Shown: piece after piece, positions 23,399 through 31,994 of the stretch | How positions within the stretch are numbered: the stretch's first letter is position 1 | Layout: each line of letters begins with the position of its first letter | Source of the DNA: Scatosoma sp045533485 | GTDB lineage: Bacteria > Bacillota > Clostridia > Christensenellales > Borkfalkiaceae | Direction: 5' to 3' | Assembly: GCA_045533485.1 (NCBI GenBank) | Contig: JAZSHX010000044.1 | Span: 19,248 to 83,247, forward strand | Length of the DNA: 64,000 nt | The notes under the pieces: generated by a model | Told to the model about the DNA's origin: nothing | The model's input: the letters and a program-made list of their open reading frames with translations, nothing else | Database searches by the model: none | Program-made: the position numbers and the translations under genes

Positions 23399-26041
23399 AT
23401 GAAAAAGAAAATTGTATCTTTGTTGCTTTGCTTCACGATGATTTTTTCGTTTGGCTTAACGGCGTGTGAAAACGCAGGCGTAACTTCGCCCTGCACGCAC
23501 GAATACACGGAAGAAACGTTTTTGGAAGCGTCCTGCATTTCGGAAGGAATCGTGAAAAAGACTTGTAAAAAGTGTGAAAAAGAGACCTATGAAAAGACGG
23601 AAAAGCTTTCGCACGAATACGAAGAAGGCATTTGTGTAAACTGTAAAACGGAAGACCCGTCTTGGGGAAAAAACACGACGTGCGAACACGAATATGAAGA
23701 AGAAACCTTTGTGGGTGCAACTTGTATTTCGGAAGGGGTTTTGAAGAAGACCTGCTCGAAATGCGAAGAAGTGGCGTATGAAAAGACGGAAAAGCTTTCG
23801 CATAGCTATGCAGACGGCGCGTGCACGGTTTGCGGAAAGGCAAACCCTAACGCAGTGCCTTGTACGCACAATTACGCGCAAGAAACCTTTTTGAAAGCGA
23901 CTTGTATTTCGGAAGGCGTGTTGAAAAAGACGTGTTCCAAATGCCGTGAAACGGTATATGAAAAAACGCAAAAAATGCAACACGAATACGTGCAAGGCGT
24001 TTGCGATTTTTGTAAAACGGCGGATCCTTCTTGGAGAGATACGATTACGTTTGTGCCTGACGATGGAAATTTGGATTTGGGCGACTGCAAGCATTTGGCA
24101 GTGACTACCATTGTACAAGAGCCGACTTGTCACGAATTTGGTATGAAATTGGAAGTTTGCCTTGCTTGCGCCAAAGTGAGTGTTATAGAAGGCTATGCGG
24201 CAACGGGCGAACATACTTGGGTGGAAAAAATAGAAGCGCCTACCTGCATTAGCGACGGCGTAAAATACCGTCAATGTGAAATTTGCGGTGCGCAACAATT
24301 TATCGAATTGCTGAAAAAGCTTGGACACGATAGACAGAACGGTGCTTGCACGCGTTGCGAAGGCGGTAATAACGGCGGTTCGGTTGCACAAAACAATACG
24401 ATTAACGTGCAAGTATTCAAGGGCTCTTACGGAGTAGACTGGGTGTACGCAGTTGCTGAAAAGTTTGAAGAAGCGTACGTGGATGAAGGTTACAGGGTAA
24501 ACGTTACTCCGAGCACCGATATACGTAACAACGTGGCAATTCAAGAACTTACTCGCGGTTATGAACAAACGCAAGTGGATATGTACATTACGGGCGGCGT
24601 TTCTTCAAATAAAGTGGGGCGCGAAGGGGCACATGGTGTTCTTGCGGAAGAAATTTCCGATTTATGGGATGCAAAACCTATCGGGTTTAACGGTCAAGAA
24701 GAAAGCAAAACCTTGCGCCAAAAGGTGACCGCAGGTACGGTGGATGCATTCAAGGATAATTACGGCGAAACGTACGGTATTCCTTATATTGCGATGACAG
24801 GCGGTTTGGTTGTAAATACCAGAAAGCTTGCGCTTTACGGTATCAACACGTTGCCTACGACGACCAACGAACTTTTCGATATGTGGACGACGATTTACTG
24901 CGGTGCGAACGGTATGGAAAACTCTGAATGGAGCGGTCTCTTCCCCTTCACATTCTATAATAACTCGGCTAACGGATATCCCATCGACTGGTGGACGACG
25001 GCAATGGCGCAATACGATGAACGGCTGTCTAAGGAATACTGGTCTTGGCAAACGGAAAATGGCGACGGCAGCGTAACTTGGTGGGAAAACGGTGTAGAAG
25101 AAGCGATAAACGACGCATTCAAAGCGTCCGCGGAAGTGATGGCACAAGCGTTCGATTTGAACGTAGCGGCATACAACACTACGACGCAAACATTGGATCA
25201 AGCACAAGCGCAAATTATGAAACAAAACGGTGGCGCAATCTTCATGTGTAACGGTAGCTGGTATCTTAACGATATGAAGCTTAATTATGCAAACAGCTTG
25301 GAAGATATTACGTTTATCAACTTCCCCGTGGTGTCTTCGCTTGCAACCAAGCTTTGGGGCACGCAAGGCAAATCGGAAGCGGATTTGGAAGCGGCGCTTA
25401 GAGCGGCAATCGCATACGTGGACGACGTTACGAAAGCAGCTGACCTTGCAACGGGTGCTACAACTGTTACCGCTGCAACGGGCGTTACCGTAACGGCTGG
25501 CGATATGGCAGAAGTGCGCAGAGCGCGTTATGCGTATTCCGATCGTACGGCGGACAGTCAAATGGTAATCACCAAGGGTACGCCAAAAGCGGATATTTGC
25601 GAACTGTTTATGCGTATGATTGCCAGCAATGACGCGGCGCAGTTAATCTCTCAACATGCAAGCGGAAACTCTGCGTATATGACGACTGCGAACACGTACA
25701 GTCAATACACGTTCGTGAAAGACGCGTCGAAAATCCATACAAACGCTTATGCAACGGCGCATAGCAATCAAGCGAAAGGGTATAGATTTGCAATGGAAAA
25801 AACGAATAACAGCTTTACCGTACCCAATATTCCTATCTACTTTGCAGGTCTTGCAAACGCTGAAAGTATCTACGACGGCTACGGCTATATGAGCGGTAGG
25901 TCAGTACAAGTTTACAAAGATTCGGCGGCTACACTTGTGGCGAGGGAAACTGAAATGTTGTCCGATTTATTTGATGCTTGGAAAACGGAAAACGCAAACC
26001 GTATTGCAACTTACAAACAAATTTGGGGCTATAACGGCTAA
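23399..26041 (+). CDS. lipoprotein with tandem Cys-rich repeats and an extracellular solute-binding domain
   Basis: 880 residues. The signal peptide ends GLTAC, a clear lipobox. Residues 30-215 hold three near-identical repeats of about 60 residues with the pattern C-T-H, ATCISEG, KKTCSKC, H-Y and G-x-C-x-x-C, then two shorter variants to about 325. The Cys/His spacing suggests a zinc-ribbon-like fold; similar repeats occur in many Clostridia surface proteins. Residues 335-880 resemble sugar-type ABC solute-binding proteins, with IPYIAMTGGLVVNTRKLALYGI and an Asp/Trp-rich ligand region. No permease or ATPase gene is adjacent. Strong AAGGAG site. Ligand unknown. Confidence 0.8.
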   Translation: MKKKIVSLLLCFTMIFSFGLTACENAGVTSPCTHEYTEETFLEASCISEGIVKKTCKKCEKETYEKTEKLSHEYEEGICVNCKTEDPSWGKNTTCEHEYEEETFVGATCISEGVLKKTCSKCEEVAYEKTEKLSHSYADGACTVCGKANPNAVPCTHNYAQETFLKATCISEGVLKKTCSKCRETVYEKTQKMQHEYVQGVCDFCKTADPSWRDTITFVPDDGNLDLGDCKHLAVTTIVQEPTCHEFGMKLEVCLACAKVSVIEGYAATGEHTWVEKIEAPTCISDGVKYRQCEICGAQQFIELLKKLGHDRQNGACTRCEGGNNGGSVAQNNTINVQVFKGSYGVDWVYAVAEKFEEAYVDEGYRVNVTPSTDIRNNVAIQELTRGYEQTQVDMYITGGVSSNKVGREGAHGVLAEEISDLWDAKPIGFNGQEESKTLRQKVTAGTVDAFKDNYGETYGIPYIAMTGGLVVNTRKLALYGINTLPTTTNELFDMWTTIYCGANGMENSEWSGLFPFTFYNNSANGYPIDWWTTAMAQYDERLSKEYWSWQTENGDGSVTWWENGVEEAINDAFKASAEVMAQAFDLNVAAYNTTTQTLDQAQAQIMKQNGGAIFMCNGSWYLNDMKLNYANSLEDITFINFPVVSSLATKLWGTQGKSEADLEAALRAAIAYVDDVTKAADLATGATTVTAATGVTVTAGDMAEVRRARYAYSDRTADSQMVITKGTPKADICELFMRMIASNDAAQLISQHASGNSAYMTTANTYSQYTFVKDASKIHTNAYATAHSNQAKGYRFAMEKTNNSFTVPNIPIYFAGLANAESIYDGYGYMSGRSVQVYKDSAATLVARETEMLSDLFDAWKTENANRIATYKQIWGYNG

Positions 26042-26051
26042 ACAAAAATAC

Positions 26052-26083
26052 AAAAAAGCACTTCTTCGCGAAGTGCTTTTTTT
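26052..26083. terminator. bidirectional terminator between lipoprotein and mgtE
   Basis: AAAAAAGCACTTC and GAAGTGCTTTTTT around TTCGC. Its core AGCACTTC is shared with the terminator at 23027. Confidence 0.92.
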
Positions 26084-26105
26084 ATGCTGTTTTTTATCGA
26101 AGGGT

Positions 26106-27785
26106 TTATATAATGCCCAAGAACCAAACGGCGAACAGGCAACAAAGGGAAAGCGAAACTACGTCCACGATGGTGGTGATGAACGGCGATGCGACCACGG
26201 CTGGGTCTAATTTGCATTTCTTGGCAAGCAAGGGAAGCATACAGCCGATAAGCTTGGCAATCAAGATGGTGGCAAGCATAGAAAGGCAAATCACCAAGGC
26301 AATCCACCAGCCGTTGTCCACGGCGTACAAGCCGTCGACAAGCAGTACCTTGACAAAGCTTGCGCTTGCCAAAATGACGCCGAGCAAAAGGGCTACGCGC
26401 AGTTCTTTCCACACGACTTTCCAAAAATCGCTGAATTTCACTTCGCCCAAGGCAAGCCCGCGGATAATCATGGCGGACGCTTGCGAGCCTGCGTTACCGC
26501 CCGTACCCATTAGCATGGGCGTGCAAGCCGTTAAAATAATGCCGTACACCGCGCCGTTGAACACTTTGTCGTTGGACGATATTACCAAGCCCGAAAGGGT
26601 GGAAGATATCAATAAGATCAAAAGCCAAGGCAGGCGGTTTAGGCAAATGCGCCACGCGCTTGTTTTTAAGTACGGCTTATCGGTAGGCATGACAGCCGCC
26701 ATTTTCGCGATGTCTTCCGTGTTTTCTTCTTCGATGACGGTCATGGCGTCGTCAACGGTTACGATACCGACAAGGCGCAGCTCTCTATCCACGATGGGCA
26801 GGGCTAAAAACCCGTAATCGGAAATTTTTTGCGCCACTTCTTCCTTGTCGTCTAACGTGTAGCCGTAAATGACGTTGTCGTTCATAATATCGCCGATTTG
26901 CGCGTTTGGAGAAGCAAGCAACAAATCCTTGGCGGTGACTAAGCCGAGCAGCGTTTTGCGTTCGTCCGTGACGTAGCAGGTGTAAATGGTTTCCTTATCG
27001 ATTGCCGTTTTGCGTATGCGGTCAAACGCCTGCGATACCGTCATGGTTTTGCGCAGGGCGACAAATTCGACGGTCATGATGCTGCCTGCACTGTCCTTGG
27101 GGTATTTCAAAATTTCGTTGATATAGGCGCGCGTTTCCTTATCGCTTTGCGCAAGTACGCGCTTGACGACGCTTGCCGGCATTTCTTCGATTAAGTCGAC
27201 GGTGTCGTCCAAGAACAGTTCGTCCATCACGGCGCGCAGTTCTTTGTCGTTTAATTTGCTTATCAACAGCTCTTTGATTTCGCTTTCCATTTCCACGAAC
27301 GTTTCCGCGGCTAAATCCTTGGGCAGGATACGGAAAAGCACCAACATATCCGTTTGGTTTTCAATTTCTTCAAACACCTTGGCAAGGTCGGTGGCGTTCA
27401 TGCCCGAAACAAGCGGTTTTAACACGGCGAACTGCCTGTTTTCCAACAGCTGTACGATTTCTTCGCTTTCGGCAATTCTTCTCACGATTTCTTGGGGCAG
27501 CTCTTGCAGCATTTCCACCGTATCGTCTACGGTGAGCTCGTCCATAACCTTTTCCAGCTCGTCTTCGCGCAGGGCGTTGATTACGTCTTCTTGTAATTCG
27601 GTTTCCAAAAGCACCAGCGCTTCGGCGAGCGTATCCGCGTCAAGCGCACGGCAAAAAACGGGCAAATGCTTTTTGTCGATTTGGCACAAAAAAACAGCCA
27701 ACTCTTCAGGGGTAAGCTTATTTGCAAGCGTTGCGGCTGTTTCATATTCCTGCGATTGCAGGTGCATCATCATTTCATTGAACAT
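26106..27785 (-). CDS. mgtE: magnesium transporter MgtE
   Basis: 559 residues, long for MgtE (often about 450). The N-terminal cytoplasmic domain is an extended series of superhelical hairpins containing two copies of a DELxxDDTVxxxEExP motif (about 95-115 and 195-215). A CBS pair (about 245-365) follows, then five membrane helices (about 385-559) with the pore segment GTGGNAGSQASAMIIRGLALGE. These domains together gate Mg2+ entry in known MgtE. AAAGGAAG precedes the ATG. I found no M-box riboswitch upstream but did find a short leader frame. Confidence 0.95.
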   Translation of the reverse strand: MFNEMMMHLQSQEYETAATLANKLTPEELAVFLCQIDKKHLPVFCRALDADTLAEALVLLETELQEDVINALREDELEKVMDELTVDDTVEMLQELPQEIVRRIAESEEIVQLLENRQFAVLKPLVSGMNATDLAKVFEEIENQTDMLVLFRILPKDLAAETFVEMESEIKELLISKLNDKELRAVMDELFLDDTVDLIEEMPASVVKRVLAQSDKETRAYINEILKYPKDSAGSIMTVEFVALRKTMTVSQAFDRIRKTAIDKETIYTCYVTDERKTLLGLVTAKDLLLASPNAQIGDIMNDNVIYGYTLDDKEEVAQKISDYGFLALPIVDRELRLVGIVTVDDAMTVIEEENTEDIAKMAAVMPTDKPYLKTSAWRICLNRLPWLLILLISSTLSGLVISSNDKVFNGAVYGIILTACTPMLMGTGGNAGSQASAMIIRGLALGEVKFSDFWKVVWKELRVALLLGVILASASFVKVLLVDGLYAVDNGWWIALVICLSMLATILIAKLIGCMLPLLAKKCKLDPAVVASPFITTIVDVVSLSLCCLFAVWFLGII

Positions 27786-27842
27786 AACTACACTTCCTTT
27801 TTTATGTTATTGACTAAAAATGAGCGCAGTATCCGTCAGCGG

Positions 27843-27911
27843 TTAAAGGCGGCGTGAAAACACCGCGAAAGCGGTTAGCGGAACTACGTTTTCCATGCTA
27901 CTTCGTGGCAT
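27843..27911 (-). CDS. candidate 22-codon leader peptide upstream of mgtE
   Basis: ATG at 27911 with a perfect AAGGAGGT ribosome site (27927-27920) 8 bases upstream, a better site than most genes here have. The frame MPRSSMENVVPLTAFAVFSRRL ends TAA 58 bases before mgtE. The sequence around its end can form alternative short hairpins (ACCGC/GCGGT, GGCG/CGCC). A leader peptide controlling mgtE, a tiny protein, or a chance frame are all possible. Confidence 0.45.
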   Translation of the reverse strand: MPRSSMENVVPLTAFAVFSRRL

Positions 27912-27985
27912 TTTCTTTTACCTCCTTGTGTTCTGGCTCTTTCCCGTCGCTTAGTCGCGCTCCGTTCCATCGCCGATTTTTTCTT

Positions 27986-30358
27986 TTATACTTGTTCGTT
28001 GTTATCGTCCGTTTCGTATTCCGTGGGTTTCTTTTTACGGAGCAATAAATAATCGACCAAAATACAAATTGCGCCAAAGCCCAAAAGGATATACGCAAGC
28101 CGCCAAACGGCGTCGGTATCGCTTTGCTCCGCGCCTGCTTGATAGCTATGCTCGGGCATAGGCAAACCGCTAAACGGGTTGGTAAACGCCTTGGGGATAT
28201 ACCCAACCAGCGTGTTGCCGTTTTCGTCAACGTATTGCACTTGGTAATATTCGTGGTCTAATTGACGGATTTCCCCAAGCACCGTCACGCTTGCGCCGCG
28301 AGGCAGGGCGGTGACCGTCAAAAGGTCGGTCAAATAGGGGAATTTATACAGCGCCACGTCATTCGTGACGTATAAAAGAGTGCGCTTATCTTCCGCGTAA
28401 TCGGTGCGGAAGGTGTCGCCTGCCATAAACGTGCAATCGGTTTTGCGAACCAAGTACGTTTGGTAGGCGTTTTTACTTTCGTTGAAATGCGCGATAACGT
28501 AATGCGTTTGCGTTTCGCCCATTTTCAGTGCCGTAATGCTTTGCGATGCACGGCTGTACGTAAGGTAGGGGAAATGCGTTGCGCCGTTGAGTTTTTCAAT
28601 GTCAAATTCCACAAGCAAGGTGTTTTCGTTCGTTTGCAACACGGAAAATTCCGCGCTTGCGCTTGCGAAAATTTGCCCGTCCGCGTTTTCCACGGCAATC
28701 GTTTGTACCGTGGGCAGTTGTAAGCGCGCGGTCGACAGCATATACGTTTCGTTCATAAGCAGATATGCGGTGTTTTGCAAAACGCCAAAGGCAAACGCCG
28801 TTACGTCCGTCGTACCGTCTGCGGTATACACAAGCGGTGTTTCAAAAGCGTATTCGCCGTTCTCCGTGATGATTTTGTTATCGCTCAGCGCGTACACGGT
28901 CTGGTTGTAATCGACGGCGATTTGTTGTATATCAGCCGAAGAGAGCGTGCAAACAAATTCGCCTTGGGCGGAAGCGTCTTTTAAGGCAGCTTCGCTGAAC
29001 GAATACACTTTTTTCCCGCTGAGAATATACAAATTTCCGTACACGTCGGCTGTGAAAAGCTTGGGAATTTGCGTGCTTGTTTTGTGCGTTTCCGTCACCG
29101 TCCAAGCGCCGCTTTCGTCTTGGGTAAGCGCGTAATAATGATTGCTGTCGGTTGCGATATATTGCGCGCCGTACACACAAGCTACGCCCACGATATTGCT
29201 GTTGAAATCGTCAAACGCTTGCACAAGAGTTTTGCTTGCTAAATCGTAAAGCTCTGCGTTGGTTGCGTTGGCAATCAAAAGCGTATTGTCCTGCGCGCTG
29301 AGATACAGCGGTTGCAGGTCGGTTTGTATCGGCGCTTCAAATTGCGCCGTTGCCGTGTTGTAAATGCTGATACGGTTGTTGCCGTTGTCGGCGATAAACA
29401 GCGTGTCGCCCGATAAGCAGGTCGCCTTTGCGCCGTCTAAACGGTGCGTGCTGTTGGACGCGCCGCAAATTTCATAATCGGTAAACGCTTGCGTTTGTAA
29501 AGAATATTGCTTGACGGAATTTTCTTCAATCGTATAGAAATAATCGCCGTGCGCCGTAACGGATGAAAAAGTGCCTTCTTCGTGTGCAATCGGCGCGGAG
29601 AAATCGGTCAAAGCATAGGTGTAAAAATCGCCGCCGTGTTCCGTTTCCGCAATGGTAAAAGCTACCGTGCCGTTGGAAATGGATAAATCGTGTATCGTTT
29701 GTTGCGGGAACGTTTGTATTTGCGTGAATTGCTTGTCCTGCGGATTGATTTTGAACAGCAGCGTGATTTGCGTGTCTATGGTGTAATACAGTTCGCCACC
29801 GTAAAAGGCAAGGGTGGGAAGCCCTGCAATTTTATCCGCTAAAAGTTCGCCTGCCACGGGGCTTTGCGCGCTTTTTTTGTAAATGGTGGAGTAAGACTGT
29901 CCTGCATTTGCGTAGAACAACGTATCATCGACAACTAAAAAGTTGGAAAGTCCTTCTTGAATAGGTTGGATATTTTCGATTTCTGGATTTTTAGGGTCAA
30001 TACAATATAGAGCTTGCCCATCGGGACTGGTATCTAAGTAATACAAAAATCCGTTGGAAAATTGCAGTTTAAGAATAGTGGTTGAAAAATCGATTTTTTC
30101 GTATTCGTTTTTTGTGCGGTCGTATAAATAAACGGTGTTCCCCTGCGCAATCGCCGTGTAGTCGTCGCTTACCGCTACGTCCGTGGGCGAAGATAAGGAC
30201 AAATACTGCTCGTAAGAAGCGGGGGCAATCAACGTATCTTGGACGGATTGCGCCTGCTGTGCGTTTGCCGAAAAATCGGCGCGCGAAAATCCCACCGCGC
30301 AAGCGCTTATCGCGGCGGCGATGAAAGCAAATGCAGTTGTCCAAAATCTTTTGTCCAT
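27986..30358 (-). CDS. secreted beta-propeller/SH3-like protein with C-terminal membrane anchor
   Basis: 790 residues. An N-terminal signal helix (about 7-28) is followed by a long extracellular region of repeated beta blades; DTLFIADNGNNRISIYN is a classic NHL-type blade. Near residues 665-735 an SH3-like segment (ALYKFPYLTDLL...GASVTVLGE) precedes a short linker, one membrane helix (about 753-775) and a charged tail. Predicted to display a propeller outside the cell from a C-terminal anchor. The minus-strand gene at 31205-31939 has a related signal, SH3-like, anchor plan. It may be transcribed together with mgtE. Ligand unknown. Confidence 0.7.
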   Translation of the reverse strand: MDKRFWTTAFAFIAAAISACAVGFSRADFSANAQQAQSVQDTLIAPASYEQYLSLSSPTDVAVSDDYTAIAQGNTVYLYDRTKNEYEKIDFSTTILKLQFSNGFLYYLDTSPDGQALYCIDPKNPEIENIQPIQEGLSNFLVVDDTLFYANAGQSYSTIYKKSAQSPVAGELLADKIAGLPTLAFYGGELYYTIDTQITLLFKINPQDKQFTQIQTFPQQTIHDLSISNGTVAFTIAETEHGGDFYTYALTDFSAPIAHEEGTFSSVTAHGDYFYTIEENSVKQYSLQTQAFTDYEICGASNSTHRLDGAKATCLSGDTLFIADNGNNRISIYNTATAQFEAPIQTDLQPLYLSAQDNTLLIANATNAELYDLASKTLVQAFDDFNSNIVGVACVYGAQYIATDSNHYYALTQDESGAWTVTETHKTSTQIPKLFTADVYGNLYILSGKKVYSFSEAALKDASAQGEFVCTLSSADIQQIAVDYNQTVYALSDNKIITENGEYAFETPLVYTADGTTDVTAFAFGVLQNTAYLLMNETYMLSTARLQLPTVQTIAVENADGQIFASASAEFSVLQTNENTLLVEFDIEKLNGATHFPYLTYSRASQSITALKMGETQTHYVIAHFNESKNAYQTYLVRKTDCTFMAGDTFRTDYAEDKRTLLYVTNDVALYKFPYLTDLLTVTALPRGASVTVLGEIRQLDHEYYQVQYVDENGNTLVGYIPKAFTNPFSGLPMPEHSYQAGAEQSDTDAVWRLAYILLGFGAICILVDYLLLRKKKPTEYETDDNNEQV

Positions 30359-30368
30359 AGTTATGTAT

Positions 30369-30397
30369 AGTATAACATATTACGCGAAAAAAAGCAA
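30369..30397 (-). promoter_or_regulatory. promoter of the beta-propeller gene
   Basis: Minus strand TTGCTT (30397-30392), 17 bases, TATACT (30374-30369), 10 bases before the ATG at 30358. Confidence 0.65.
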
Positions 30398-30421
30398 GAC
30401 TTATTTAATTTTTTTTCGCAT

Positions 30422-30464
30422 AACGGCTATTTTTACAAATTTTTCCAAAAAATGCCGTTTTTTT
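30422..30464 (+). terminator. possible terminator-like hairpin ahead of the phage cassette
   Basis: AACGGC and GCCGTT separated by an A/T-rich stretch and followed by TTTTTTTG. The stem core is only six bases. Confidence 0.35.
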
Positions 30465-30497
30465 GTGAATATAGGCATACAGTTGTCATATTTAATG

Positions 30498-30531
30498 TGG
30501 TATACTACACTAAAAAGCGAACAAATGTTCG
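30498..30531 (+). promoter_or_regulatory. extended -10 promoter with a perfect LexA (Cheo) box
   Basis: TG-G-TATACT (30498-30506) is an extended -10 element; the -35 is poor. Twelve bases downstream lies CGAACAAATGTTCG (30518-30531), which fits every position of the Bacillus subtilis LexA consensus core CGAACRNRYGTTCG. LexA bound here would block initiation until DNA damage. The first downstream gene is the sigma-like gene of the phage cassette. Confidence 0.75.
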
Positions 30532-30561
30532 TGTTTTGCTCAAAAAAATGGCAGTGTGGAC

Positions 30562-30589
30562 TTGCAAAAATAAAAAGTTATGACATAAT
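30562..30589 (+). promoter_or_regulatory. possible second promoter of the phage cassette
   Basis: TTGCAA, 16 bases, CATAAT, about 75 bases before the TTG start. It lies downstream of the LexA box. Confidence 0.45.
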
Positions 30590-30663
30590 ACGGTCGTGTG
30601 AAGCAAAAAACGGCGTTGCGCCGAAAAAATAAAAAAGCGAATTTCGAAAGTGAGGTGATTTTT

Positions 30664-31185
30664 TTGAAAGCATACGTAAAGACAATTTTATACGTATATC
30701 CCCTGCTTAGGGATATGCAGACGGAGTATCAAAAGCATATAGAAAACAAGGCGGTGCTCTCTTACAGGGCGCAAAATTCGGTGGAAGAGCAGGTGGAGTA
30801 TTTGGCAAAGGAAATCGCGGAGAAAAGAAATTTGCTTTGGTTACAGCAGTGTGTGGAAAAGGCGCTTGCTTTATTGAGCGACGTGGAAAGAACGCTCATT
30901 GCCGTGCGCTATTTCGGTAAGACGAAAGCAATAAAAAAGGCCGTTGCGGCAAAGACGGAGCAACAACGTGACAAAAAAAACGGTATGAGCGAGCGTACGT
31001 ATTTTCGCTTGCAAAATAAACTTGTTTGTAAGGTGGGGGAATTGCTTGGCGGTATGGGCTTGGATAAAAAAACGTTTGACGAATTGTTCGCTTCGCTGCC
31101 CTTGTTTGCGCAGGTGGCTTTATTACAGTCGCGACGGGAATATAAGCTGACGCAAAACGAACGGCACTGGTTTGGCTGTGCGTAA
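30664..31185 (+). CDS. phage-type sigma-70 region 4-like protein
   Basis: 173 residues from a TTG start preceded by GAGGTGAT. The N-terminal half is helical. The middle (LLSDVERTLIAVRYF) and the later MSERTYFRLQNKLVCKVGELL look like the two helices of a sigma region 4/ArpU-type DNA-binding domain, as in small regulators placed just before terminase genes in Clostridia prophages. It probably activates the late structural genes. It follows the LexA-box promoter. Family assignment is by pattern only. Confidence 0.6.
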   Translation: MKAYVKTILYVYPLLRDMQTEYQKHIENKAVLSYRAQNSVEEQVEYLAKEIAEKRNLLWLQQCVEKALALLSDVERTLIAVRYFGKTKAIKKAVAAKTEQQRDKKNGMSERTYFRLQNKLVCKVGELLGGMGLDKKTFDELFASLPLFAQVALLQSRREYKLTQNERHWFGCA

Positions 31186-31204
31186 TGTAAAACAAGTGAA
31201 AGAG

Positions 31205-31939
31205 TTATTCTTCTTCGTAGGGTTGGGATTTGGGTGAACGGAACAAGAAGGCGGCAAGAATAGGGATGAGCAGGCATACGGCGACCAGCAGGGCGATTTG
31301 CGCGGGAGAAGAAGACGGAGCTTCGTCTTGGGAGGTGGGAGGTTCGTCCTGCACGGGCGGTGTGAGCGATTGCAGCCACTCTTCGTATTCGCCGTTGCGT
31401 TCTACCGTTAAATCGGCAGGTTTGGGCACGTAGCCAAACGTATCGTCGCGCAGTACGTAGCAATACGTTTGCGAACCGATGACGTAATCGCCGTAGTACG
31501 CGCAAGCAACGACGATTTCTCCTAAAACGGAAGAAACGTCGGTGGCGTCGCCTATCGTGTAGCGCACGTCGAAAACGTGGTAAAAATACGGGCGTTTGGG
31601 GACGTAAGGCACAAAGGTAAGCTGGCTGGTTTTGGCGTAGCCCGTCAATTTTTTCGCTTGTCCGTCGTCATAGAGATATTCGATTTTGCAAAAATCGGAC
31701 GCAACGTCTAAAATTTTTACATAATAAGTTTCAGGCAAAAGGAAAAGTCCGTATTTTTCTTCCTTTTGGGTGTAGAAAAACACGTTGGGAGAGAGTATGC
31801 AGGCGTATCCGCCGATTGTCGGTTGCGTGGAAGAGCTTGTCCCGTCTGTCTGCGCAAGGGTACGTACCGCCGTAAAGGGGTACAGCGCGCCGATAAGACA
31901 AAGACAAGCCGTCAACACGGATACAATAAACGTTTTCAT
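31205..31939 (-). CDS. secreted SH3-like protein with C-terminal membrane anchor
   Basis: 244 residues. The signal peptide at 3-28 ends before AQTDGTSSS. Two beta-rich SH3-like segments (about 40-100 and 105-165) are followed by a Pro/Ser/Glu linker and a membrane helix (about 208-230) with a short charged tail. I start it at the ATG at 31939; upstream codons look non-coding. A TATAAT lies only 7 bases before the ATG, without a clear -35 or ribosome site. It is embedded on the opposite strand between the sigma-like and terminase genes, and resembles the anchor plan of the protein at 27986-30358. Either a phage cargo gene or a host gene split off by the cassette. Confidence 0.6.
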   Translation of the reverse strand: MKTFIVSVLTACLCLIGALYPFTAVRTLAQTDGTSSSTQPTIGGYACILSPNVFFYTQKEEKYGLFLLPETYYVKILDVASDFCKIEYLYDDGQAKKLTGYAKTSQLTFVPYVPKRPYFYHVFDVRYTIGDATDVSSVLGEIVVACAYYGDYVIGSQTYCYVLRDDTFGYVPKPADLTVERNGEYEEWLQSLTPPVQDEPPTSQDEAPSSSPAQIALLVAVCLLIPILAAFLFRSPKSQPYEEE

Positions 31940-31994
31940 AAATGGTATTATACAACGCTTTTTGGGGGGCGTTTTTGCGGAAAGGACGGTGATT

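Noticed and set aside
27786..27985. M-box magnesium riboswitch upstream of mgtE
   Set aside because: I looked for the conserved M-box core on the minus strand and did not find it; only short local hairpins and the leader frame are visible.
31940..31994. Dedicated promoter for the terminase gene
   Set aside because: TACAAT- and TATTAT-like words are present but none has an acceptable -35 at the right distance.
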